NCBI GenBank assembly: GCA_946414115.1
Contig: CAMKNF010000067.1
Coordinates: forward strand, 1 to 9,735
Length of the DNA: 9,735 nucleotides
Reading direction: 5' to 3'
Origin: an uncultured Ruminococcus sp.
GTDB taxonomy: Bacteria; Bacillota; Clostridia; Oscillospirales; Acutalibacteraceae
Made by a program: the position numbers and the translations under genes. Shown piece after piece: positions 1 to 5,938 of this stretch (its first letter is position 1; each line of letters begins with the position of its first letter). The notes beneath the pieces are model-generated. The model did no database searches, had not been told where the DNA came from, and saw only the letters and a program-made list of their open reading frames with translations.

Positions 1-45
1 CCACCGAGATCTACACTCTTTCCCTACACGACGCTCTTCCGATCT
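1..45 (+). other. Illumina P5/TruSeq adapter sequence (artefact)
   Basis: These bases match the 3' part of the Illumina universal adapter, ending in the diagnostic ACGCTCTTCCGATCT at 31-45. The same sequence occurs in reverse complement at the other end of the window. It is library-preparation sequence left on the contig, not genomic DNA. Genuine sequence begins at about base 46. Confidence 0.98.
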
Positions 46-61
46 GGATTATCTTGAATTG

Positions 62-631
62 ATGAAACAAAACAAACCTTACGCTTCCTGCGACCTTGAT
101 ATGCCTAATGAATATCAGATTACGTCAAAAAAGCTTTGCTTTGAGTATAACCACACTGCTCCCGATGAAACAGAAAAACGCAGGAAAATACTTTCAGAGC
201 TTTTTGGTACAAGCAACGATAACGCAATCATTGAACCGTCCTTCAGGTGCGATTACGGCTTCAACATTCACCTTCACGGATTTGCATTAATTAACTACAA
301 CTGTGTGTTTCTTGATACTTCTCCCATTCATATAGGTAAAAACGTATTTATTGCTCCGGGAGTATGTCTTGCCTGCGCAGGTCACGCAATACTTCCCGAG
401 CAGAGGGCAGAGGCAATCGGTACTTCCGCCCCCATAATAATTGAGGACGACGTGTGGATTGGCGCAAACACAACAGTAATAGGCGGCGTAACAATCGGCA
501 AAGGTTCCGTAATCGGCGCCGGCAGTGTTGTAACACGTGACATACCCTCGGGAGTAATCGCTTACGGTAATCCGTGCAGAGTAAGACGTGAAATAACAGA
601 AAATGACCGCATAAATCCCATAAAACTGTAA
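62..631 (+). CDS. Maltose/galactoside-type sugar O-acetyltransferase (left-handed beta-helix), probably 5' truncated
   Basis: Predicted cytoplasmic acetyl-CoA-dependent sugar O-acetyltransferase of the Maa/LacA/NodL family. From the ATG at 62 it has 189 residues. The N-terminal part has the family pattern of an EYN motif (28-30), a KILSELFG segment (43-50) and EPSFRCDYGFNIH (58-70). The C-terminal part is a hexapeptide-repeat left-handed beta-helix (IHIGKN, VWIGAN, VTIGKG, VIGAG), ending in the typical VVTRDIPSGVIAYGNPCRV. H108 in AGHAI aligns with the catalytic histidine of LacA-type enzymes, where the usual context is T-x-H-P. The start is uncertain: no good ribosome binding site precedes 62. 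A TTG lies directly before it at 59, and the frame stays open through 47-61 (reading DYLEL) into the adapter. DYLELMKQNKPY resembles the family N-terminus, so the true start was probably lost at the contig edge. The sugar substrate cannot be assigned. A shrunken second copy lies at 2338-2388. Confidence 0.9.
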   Translation: MKQNKPYASCDLDMPNEYQITSKKLCFEYNHTAPDETEKRRKILSELFGTSNDNAIIEPSFRCDYGFNIHLHGFALINYNCVFLDTSPIHIGKNVFIAPGVCLACAGHAILPEQRAEAIGTSAPIIIEDDVWIGANTTVIGGVTIGKGSVIGAGSVVTRDIPSGVIAYGNPCRVRREITENDRINPIKL

Positions 632-703
632 AATTTCCTAAATATAGTCTTTATTATAAGTCAATAATATGTTATAATATATAATCATTTTACAATTTTC
701 AGC
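609..703 (+). repeat. Direct repeat copy A: acetyltransferase 3' end plus promoter spacer
   Basis: This stretch runs from the last codons of the acetyltransferase gene through the AT-rich spacer to TTTTCAGC at 696-703. It matches 2366-2445. By eye about 90% of positions agree from 610 to 682. Copy A carries about 13 extra bases before the final TTTTCAGC, and copy B lacks one C at about 638. The two copies flank the abgB-like gene. Confidence 0.88.
650..678 (+). promoter_or_regulatory. Putative sigma-A promoter (extended -10) upstream of the abgB-like gene
   Basis: TATAAT at 673-678 is preceded by TG at 670-671, giving a perfect extended -10 (TGTTATAAT). A weak -35, TTTATT at 650-655, lies 17 bp upstream. 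Transcription would start near 685 and give a leader of about 128 bases before the ATG at 813. The same core recurs at 2406-2434 before the M16 operon. Confidence 0.6.
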
Positions 704-716
704 CAAAAGCAAAGTT

Positions 717-746
717 CACCCCGTAAGAGTTGATATTGCAGGAACA
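717..746 (+). pseudogene. 30-bp fragment matching the second M16 peptidase gene
   Basis: These 30 bases match 4279-4308 inside the downstream HxxEH peptidase gene at 28 of 30 positions. In the same frame they read HPVRVDIAGT, against HPVRIDIAGT (residues 167-176) in the intact gene. No other part of that gene is recognisable next to it. It is therefore best read as a scar of a lost or incoming M16 gene copy rather than a functional element. The frame runs into the upstream extension of the abgB-like gene (747 onward), which makes the apparent longer start there misleading. Confidence 0.75.
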
Positions 747-812
747 ATGCAGAGTAAACGTAATAGCAACTTACAACAACCGATGAATAAATTAACGAGA
801 GGAGATATAAAA

Positions 813-2204
813 ATGAATAAGCTGACGGTAATTCAGTACCTGGAAGAAAGAGCGCCGGACTTCTATACGCTCAGCGACAAAATCTGGGAAAATGCGGAGA
901 TTCGGTTTAGAGAGAAGCAATCTGTACAGGATTACGCTGCTTTTCTGAAGGATGAAGGTTTTACAATAACCGTTGGAATGGCAGGACTGAAGACAGGGTT
1001 TCGTGCTGAGTGGGGAAGCGGAAAGCCCGTGATTGGTTTTCTCGGAGAGTATGATGCGCTTCCGGGTATGAGTCAGGAGGCGGGTGTTTGCGTTAAGAAA
1101 CCCTTGGCAAGTGACGGAAACGGACATGGCTGCGGTCATAATCTGCTTGGCGTCGGTTCGCTTATGGGTGCTGTTGGCTTGAAGCATTATCTGGAAACAG
1201 AGGGAAAGAGCGGAACCGTGGTATTTTTCGGCTGTCCTGCCGAGGAGGGGGGCAGTGGAAAAACCTTTATGGCTCGGGAGGGCTGCTTTAATCAGTTGGA
1301 TGTTGCTTTCAGCTGGCATCCACACAACTGCAATATGATGCCTCCCGGACCTGTTTTGGCGAATGTTTCTATCCGCTATAGTTTTACCGGTAAAGCATCT
1401 CATGCGGCGGCGGCACCGGAAGCGGGAAGAAGCGCGCTTGACGCACTTGAGTTGATGAACATCGGAGTTCAATTCCTCAGAGAACATATTCCATCGTCAG
1501 CAAGGATTCATTATGCCATTACGGATGCCGGAGGGATTTCGCCCAATATCGTTCAGGCTCATGCGTCCGCATTGTATCAGATTAGGGCACCATTTGCGCC
1601 TGAACTCTCTGAATTGTATGAGCGTGTCAACAATATAGCAAAAGGCGCAGCTATGATGACAGATACACAGGTTGAAATCAAATTTCTGAAAGGAACCAGC
1701 AATACAGTGCTGATTCCGGCGCTGGATGAGATTATGTACAAAAATATGTGCGAAATTCCAAACCCTGTTGAGCGTGCAGAAGATATTGCGTTTGCACGTG
1801 AGATCGTCAAAACGCAGATGTCAGCCGACCGAATTTCTGAAAATGCGTTTGACTTAAAACCCAGGCCGTGGAATAAAACGGGAAATATTCCCATTCCGGG
1901 TTCATCAGATGTCGGAGATGTGAGCTGGGTATGTCCGGTTTCGCAGTGCGGCATCGGCACATGGCCGGTAGGAACTGCCGCCCACAGCTGGCAGGCTGTT
2001 TCCTGCGGCAAAAGTGATTTTGCCCACAAAGGAATGTTGTATGCAGGTCAGATTATCGCAGCAACGGCTATTGATGTTTGCGATAACCCTGAAATCATCG
2101 AAACCGCATGTAAACAGCTAAAGGAGAAGACGGGAAATCATCCGTATCATTGCCCGATTCCACCCGAGATAACGCCGGATCTTCTGGAATCCGAAATAAC
2201 ATAA
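813..2204 (+). CDS. abgB: M20-family amidohydrolase, AbgB-like (p-aminobenzoyl-glutamate hydrolase subunit B type)
   Basis: Predicted cytoplasmic metal-dependent amidohydrolase of 463 residues; E. coli AbgB has about 480. In E. coli, AbgA and AbgB cleave p-aminobenzoyl-glutamate, a folate breakdown product, to p-aminobenzoate and glutamate. Resemblance to AbgB runs along the whole protein: GKPVIGFLGEYDALPG (70-85), NGHGCGHNLLG (103-113), EEGGSGKTFMAREG (144-157), RSALDALELM (206-215), HYAITDAGGISPN (233-245), SDVGDVSW (365-372), AHKGML (404-409) and YHCPIP (445-450). Likely metal or catalytic residues are H105, H109, E144/E145, H169 and H405. The central dimerisation domain spans roughly 183-295. 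I chose the ATG at 813 because GAGAGGAG at 797-804 sits 8 bases upstream; an in-frame ATG at 747 lacks such a site and starts in scar sequence. No abgA or abgT is visible, so the substrate could be another acyl-amino acid. Codon choice differs from its neighbours (more CTG), which suggests acquisition. Confidence 0.9.
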   Translation: MNKLTVIQYLEERAPDFYTLSDKIWENAEIRFREKQSVQDYAAFLKDEGFTITVGMAGLKTGFRAEWGSGKPVIGFLGEYDALPGMSQEAGVCVKKPLASDGNGHGCGHNLLGVGSLMGAVGLKHYLETEGKSGTVVFFGCPAEEGGSGKTFMAREGCFNQLDVAFSWHPHNCNMMPPGPVLANVSIRYSFTGKASHAAAAPEAGRSALDALELMNIGVQFLREHIPSSARIHYAITDAGGISPNIVQAHASALYQIRAPFAPELSELYERVNNIAKGAAMMTDTQVEIKFLKGTSNTVLIPALDEIMYKNMCEIPNPVERAEDIAFAREIVKTQMSADRISENAFDLKPRPWNKTGNIPIPGSSDVGDVSWVCPVSQCGIGTWPVGTAAHSWQAVSCGKSDFAHKGMLYAGQIIAATAIDVCDNPEIIETACKQLKEKTGNHPYHCPIPPEITPDLLESEIT

Positions 2205-2284
2205 ACACCAAGATGATTTTTCTATCATAATGGAGCTCGAAGATATAGTAGTACAATTTGTACGGTAAGATGCAGTGCCTATAC

Positions 2285-2323
2285 AAAACTCCGCTGTTCC
2301 GGATTTAGGGCAGCGGAGTTTTT
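2285..2323 (+). terminator. Intrinsic terminator after the abgB-like gene
   Basis: A perfect 12-bp inverted repeat, AAAACTCCGCTG at 2285-2296 and CAGCGGAGTTTT at 2311-2322, encloses a 14-base loop and runs straight into a T tract at 2319-2323. It lies 80 bases past the stop codon and closes the abgB transcript. Because the outer A-U pairs mirror the T tract, it could also act weakly on the opposite strand. Confidence 0.9.
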
Positions 2324-2337
2324 GCATCATTTTAGCG

Positions 2338-2388
2338 TTAAAAAAGCTTTGCTTTGAGTATAACTACATAAATCCCATAAAACTATAA
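2338..2388 (+). pseudogene. Internally deleted remnant of the O-acetyltransferase gene
   Basis: Bases 2340-2364 are identical to 127-151 of the acetyltransferase gene, and 2367 onward matches the gene's 3' end from 610. About 457 bp between these points are missing. The frame is kept across the junction: it reads KKLCFEYN, one tyrosine, then INPIKL and a stop. The intact protein has KKLCFEYN at residues 23-30 and INPIKL at 184-189. No start codon or ribosome binding site precedes it, and a terminator ends 15 bases upstream, so it is almost certainly not translated. Confidence 0.85.
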
Positions 2389-2445
2389 AATTTCTAAATA
2401 TAGTCTTTATAAAAAGCAAAAAATATGTTATAATATATTTTCAGC
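2366..2445 (+). repeat. Direct repeat copy B: acetyltransferase 3' end plus promoter spacer
   Basis: Second copy of the 609-703 segment, ending in the shared TTTTCAGC at 2438-2445. It lies immediately upstream of the first M16 gene, so it supplies that operon's promoter. Differences from copy A are scattered substitutions and small indels, which indicate that the duplication is not very recent or that the copies came from different strains. Confidence 0.88.
2406..2434 (+). promoter_or_regulatory. Putative sigma-A promoter (extended -10) of the M16/lgt/folD operon
   Basis: TATAAT at 2429-2434 with TG at 2426-2427 forms an extended -10. TTTATA at 2406-2411 is a plausible -35 with 17-bp spacing. 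Transcription would start near 2441, about 60 bases before the ATG at 2502. It is the only strong promoter-like sequence seen ahead of the four closely spaced genes that end at 6728. Confidence 0.65.
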
Positions 2446-2501
2446 TTTATATTTTTTCGAGATTGTAGCTCGACAAATAAAACCGAAAGAGGTTTGGTAA
2501 A

Positions 2502-3767
2502 ATGAGTTCAATAAAAAGAAACACAATATCCGACGGTGTGTTTTTCAACAGCGTAAAGGACAGCCGTTTTAAAACAATGAAAATCAGCGTTAATATCATT
2601 GTTCCGCTGTCGGAGAAAACAGCGTCCTCAAACGCACTGCTTTGCGGAGTGCTTACACGTTCCTGCAAGGCATATCCCGATTTTACAATTCTAAGCAAAA
2701 AGTTAAGCTCGCTCTATGGCGCAGACCTTACCTCGTCACTTCGCAAATCGGGTGACAGGCAGATATTAACCTTGTCTGCATCAGGCATTGACGACAGATA
2801 CGCTTTTGACGGCGAAAGCATATCAAAGGAGCTTTCAACGCTCTTGTGCGGTACTCTGTTTGAGCCTTATTTAAACGGAAACGCTTTTGTTGAAACCGAA
2901 GTCGAGCAGGAGCGTAGACAGCTTCTTGATCTTATAGATTCCGAATTTAACGACAAGCGAATTTACGCAATAGGTCAGCTCGTTAAAAATATGTGCAAAA
3001 ACGAGGCGTTCGGTATAAAACGCTACGGAACAGCCGAGGGGATAAAGGCTATAACTCCTACCTCACTTTATGACACGTGGCAGAACCTTTTAAAAACAGC
3101 CGTTTTTGAGATTTTCTATATAGGCGACAGCTCTGCCGAAAAAGCACAGGAAGTTTTTAAAAACGCTTTTTCTCAAATTGAACGCAGTCCGATAGAGCTT
3201 ACAAATAAGGTAATCCGCAGTGCCGACATCGTAAATCACGTAACGGAGGAAATGGAGCTTTCACAGTCAAAGCTCGTTATGGGTTTCCGCACTGACAGCG
3301 CAGTACCGGATGAAGATGTTAATGCAACACGTCTTATGTGCGCAGTTCTGGGTGGTACGGCAAATTCAAAGTTGTTCTGCAATGTGCGTGAAAAGCAGAG
3401 CCTTTGCTACTACTGCTCCTCACGCTTTGATATGCAAAAGGGTATTTTGTACGTTGACAGCGGTGTTGAGGGCGACAACCTTGAAAAAGCCGAAAAGGCG
3501 ATTTTGAAGGAAATTACCGATATGCAAAGCGGAAACATAAGTGATTTTGAAATTGACGCTACAAAAATGGCGGTAATAAATTCGTTTAATTCTACAAACG
3601 ATACTGTAAGCGGAATTGATTCTTGGTATACAAGCCAGCTTTTTAACGGCTCATTCAAGACAATTGACGAGCTTTCCGCCGAAATCAACGCAGTAACAAA
3701 GGAACAGCTTGTAGATGCCGCTAAAAAACTGACGCTTGATACCGTTTTTGTATTAAAAAATAAGTGA
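2502..3767 (+). CDS. ymfF: M16-family peptidase-like protein lacking the zinc motif (YmfF type)
   Basis: Protein of 421 residues with the overall M16 (insulinase/processing-peptidase) build but no HxxEH motif. The region where the motif should lie reads NALLCGVLTRS (44-54). The C-terminal half keeps the family features AVLGGTANSKLFCNVREKQSLCYYCSS, including LGG at 283-285 and the conserved R296 and Y303/Y304 region used for substrate binding. This matches the non-catalytic partner of paired bacterial M16 proteins, known in Bacillus as YmfF and named in databases as associated with EF-P 5-aminopentanol modification. It probably forms a heterodimer with the HxxEH protein encoded directly downstream. 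AAAGAGG at 2486-2492 lies 9 bases before the ATG and supports this start. The stop overlaps the next gene's ribosome binding site, so the two are likely co-translated. The physiological substrate is unknown. Confidence 0.85.
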   Translation: MSSIKRNTISDGVFFNSVKDSRFKTMKISVNIIVPLSEKTASSNALLCGVLTRSCKAYPDFTILSKKLSSLYGADLTSSLRKSGDRQILTLSASGIDDRYAFDGESISKELSTLLCGTLFEPYLNGNAFVETEVEQERRQLLDLIDSEFNDKRIYAIGQLVKNMCKNEAFGIKRYGTAEGIKAITPTSLYDTWQNLLKTAVFEIFYIGDSSAEKAQEVFKNAFSQIERSPIELTNKVIRSADIVNHVTEEMELSQSKLVMGFRTDSAVPDEDVNATRLMCAVLGGTANSKLFCNVREKQSLCYYCSSRFDMQKGILYVDSGVEGDNLEKAEKAILKEITDMQSGNISDFEIDATKMAVINSFNSTNDTVSGIDSWYTSQLFNGSFKTIDELSAEINAVTKEQLVDAAKKLTLDTVFVLKNK

Positions 3768-3780
3768 AGAGGTGCCCAAA

Positions 3781-5061
3781 ATGAATATAACGGAAATAAA
3801 GTCTGAATTAACGGGCGACAGCTATTATAAAATAAAACATCAGTCGGGACTTGATATTTATGTTTATCCGAAAGAGGGATACAAGTCGTCCTATGCAATT
3901 TTCGGCACGAAGTACGGCAGCATAAACACTTGCTTTTCGGTTGACGGAAAAGAGAAAATCACCGTTCCCGACGGAATAGCACACTACCTTGAACACAAGC
4001 TTTTTGAAAGCGAAGAGGGAGATGCATTTGTAAGATACGCCGAAACAGGCGCAAACGCCAACGCATATACAAGCTTTGAAAAAACCTGCTATTTGTTTTC
4101 CTGCACAGATAAGCTTGAACAAAGCCTTGAAATACTTCTCGACTTTGTACAAAGTCCTTATTTTACTGCACAGACCGTTGCAAAGGAACAGGGAATAATC
4201 GGTCAGGAAATCAAGATGTACGACGATGACCCCAACTGGCGTGTAATGTTCAATATGCTCGAGGGAATGTACAAAAACCACCCCGTAAGAATTGATATTG
4301 CAGGAACGGTTGAAAGCATTGCACAAATCACAGCCGAAAAGCTGTATGAAGTCTACAATGTATTCTACAATCTCAACAATATGGCGCTCTGCGTTTCAGG
4401 CAATGTGACAGTGGAACAGGTTCTGAAAATTGCTGATAAAATGCTCAAACCCTGCGAAAAGCACGAGATAACCAATTACTTTGAGGAAGAGCCTTACGAA
4501 ATAAACACTCCATTTGTTGAGCAGACTTTTCCTGTTTCAATGCCGCTTTTCAATCTCGGATTTAAGGAAAAGGCAGACAAAGCTCTTGATTCAAAAACTC
4601 TTGCTCGTACAGATATTCTGCTTTCAATGCTCGCTTCAAACACAAGCTCACTCTACCGCAGTCTTATGGATTCTAACCTTATCAACAGCTCGTTCTCGTA
4701 TGAGCTTTTTGAAGGTCCCGGCTATTGCTCCGTAATTTTCGGCGGAGAGTCACGTGCCCCGAAGCAGGCGGCTGAAATGATTAAGCAGTATATCACGAAG
4801 GTTAAGTCAGAGGGACTTGATAAAGACGAATTTGAAATTGCCAAAAAGGCAGTTTACGGTGACGCAGTTTCTTCACTCAATTCCGTAAGCTCAATTGCAA
4901 ATTCAATAATAGATTACCATTTCAGCGGCAACGAGCTTTTCTCGTATATTGACGCTGTTTCAAACGCTTGCTTTGAAGACATTGAAAAGCGACTTTCTGA
5001 AATGCTCGATGTTTGCAACTGCACTCTGTCGGTTGTAAGAGAGTCCGAAACGGAGGCTTAA
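3781..5061 (+). CDS. ymfH: M16-family zinc metallopeptidase with HxxEH motif (YmfH type)
   Basis: Predicted zinc peptidase of 426 residues, the catalytic partner of the preceding protein. It has the inverted zinc motif HYLEH at residues 68-72 (H68 and H72 ligands, E71 catalytic) inside DGIAHYLEHKLFE. A further glutamate, E143 in GQEIKMY, stands at the usual distance for the third ligand. ANANAYTSFEKTCYLF (91-106) is also typical of active M16 N-domains. The C-terminal half lacks a second zinc motif, as expected. I prefer the ATG at 3781, 8 bases after GAAGAGG (3766-3772); a GTG at 3772 overlaps that site and is unlikely. The gene starts 13 bases after the previous stop and ends one base before lgt. 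It may act in peptide processing; a link to EF-P modification is known only for the Bacillus relatives, and no ymfI homologue lies in this window. Confidence 0.88.
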   Translation: MNITEIKSELTGDSYYKIKHQSGLDIYVYPKEGYKSSYAIFGTKYGSINTCFSVDGKEKITVPDGIAHYLEHKLFESEEGDAFVRYAETGANANAYTSFEKTCYLFSCTDKLEQSLEILLDFVQSPYFTAQTVAKEQGIIGQEIKMYDDDPNWRVMFNMLEGMYKNHPVRIDIAGTVESIAQITAEKLYEVYNVFYNLNNMALCVSGNVTVEQVLKIADKMLKPCEKHEITNYFEEEPYEINTPFVEQTFPVSMPLFNLGFKEKADKALDSKTLARTDILLSMLASNTSSLYRSLMDSNLINSSFSYELFEGPGYCSVIFGGESRAPKQAAEMIKQYITKVKSEGLDKDEFEIAKKAVYGDAVSSLNSVSSIANSIIDYHFSGNELFSYIDAVSNACFEDIEKRLSEMLDVCNCTLSVVRESETEA

Positions 5062-5062
5062 T

Positions 5063-5938
5063 ATGGAATATAACGTCAGCTTTCCGGGACTCGGACTTGA
5101 TTTCACAATAAATTCCGTAGCATTTACGGTCGGAACGTATCCTATCTACTGGTACGGAATCATAATAGCCTCGGGACTTCTGCTTGCAGTATTGTATGCT
5201 TGGAGAAGTACCCCGAGATACAACGTTGATTTCAACAAGCTTGTAAATTGCATACTCGTAGGAATTGTAACAGGCATAGTCGGAGCAAGGCTGTACTTCT
5301 GCTTTTTCCAGTGGGATTACTACAGTAAAAATCCGATAGAGATTCTCTACATAAACAACGGAGGTCTCGCAATCTACGGCGGAATAATCGGTGCGCTTGC
5401 AGGCGGTCTTACGGTTGCCAAAATCCAGAAAATGAAGCTTCTGCCTATTCTCGACGTCGCAATGATGGGTTTCCTGATCGGACAGGGAATAGGAAGATGG
5501 GGCAACTTTATGAATCAGGAGGCTTTCGGTACCCCCACAAATCTTCCTTGGCGAATGGTCAGCGAGGGTACCGATATGGTCGGCGTTCACCCCTGCTTTC
5601 TCTATGAATCGCTCTGGTGTCTGCTCGGTTTTGTTTTACTACACTTCTACGGAAAATACAGACAAAGATACTCGGGACAGATTTTCTTTTCATACCTTGT
5701 ATGGTACGGCTTTGAAAGAATGTTTGTAGAGGGATTAAGAACAGACAGCCTTTATCTTCCGTTCCAAATTTTCGGAATGGACATAAGAGTATCACAGGTT
5801 TTGTCATTTGCAATTTTTGTTACGGGACTCGTAATGTTAATTATAAACAGAAAAAAGGAGGACTCTTTCTATGCAGATTATAGACGGAAAAAAGGTATCG
5901 GCACAGGTAAAAGAAGAAGTAAAAAATCAAACGCTTGA
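5063..5938 (+). CDS. lgt: Prolipoprotein diacylglyceryl transferase
   Basis: Polytopic membrane enzyme of 291 residues that transfers diacylglycerol from phosphatidylglycerol to the lipobox cysteine of prolipoproteins, the first step of lipoprotein maturation. The Lgt signature GRWGNFMNQEAFG is at 144-156 (R145, N148 and N151 conserved). HPCFLYES at 176-183 and the ERMFVEGLRTDSL segment (218-230), with R225, follow. Several hydrophobic segments are clear, for example 28-46, 62-82, 101-118, 128-142, 178-195 and 244-262. The position of E. coli H103 is tyrosine here (GGLAIYGG, Y105). CGGAGG at 5051-5056 lies 6 bases before the ATG, inside the end of the preceding gene, indicating translational coupling. 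The last 22 or so residues form a strongly basic tail (RRKKGIGTGKRRSKK) that overlaps the start of folD by 68 bases. Confidence 0.97.
   Translation: MEYNVSFPGLGLDFTINSVAFTVGTYPIYWYGIIIASGLLLAVLYAWRSTPRYNVDFNKLVNCILVGIVTGIVGARLYFCFFQWDYYSKNPIEILYINNGGLAIYGGIIGALAGGLTVAKIQKMKLLPILDVAMMGFLIGQGIGRWGNFMNQEAFGTPTNLPWRMVSEGTDMVGVHPCFLYESLWCLLGFVLLHFYGKYRQRYSGQIFFSYLVWYGFERMFVEGLRTDSLYLPFQIFGMDIRVSQVLSFAIFVTGLVMLIINRKKEDSFYADYRRKKGIGTGKRRSKKSNA

Noticed and set aside
747..812. Longer N-terminus for the abgB-like protein starting at the ATG at 747
   Set aside because: No ribosome binding site precedes 747, the encoded residues are low-complexity scar-like sequence absent from the family, and the ATG at 813 has a strong site 8 bases upstream.
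792..1487. Long minus-strand open frame opposite the abgB-like gene
   Set aside because: It has no family features and no ribosome binding site, and lies wholly opposite a well-supported gene. Other long antisense frames in the window were rejected for the same reason.
2251..2263. GTACAATTTGTAC palindrome as an operator
   Set aside because: It lies downstream of the abgB-like stop and before its terminator, away from any promoter, and is short enough to be chance in AT-rich DNA.
3772..3780. GTG start for the HxxEH peptidase at 3772
   Set aside because: The GTG overlaps the GAAGAGG ribosome binding site, which is ideally spaced for the ATG at 3781.
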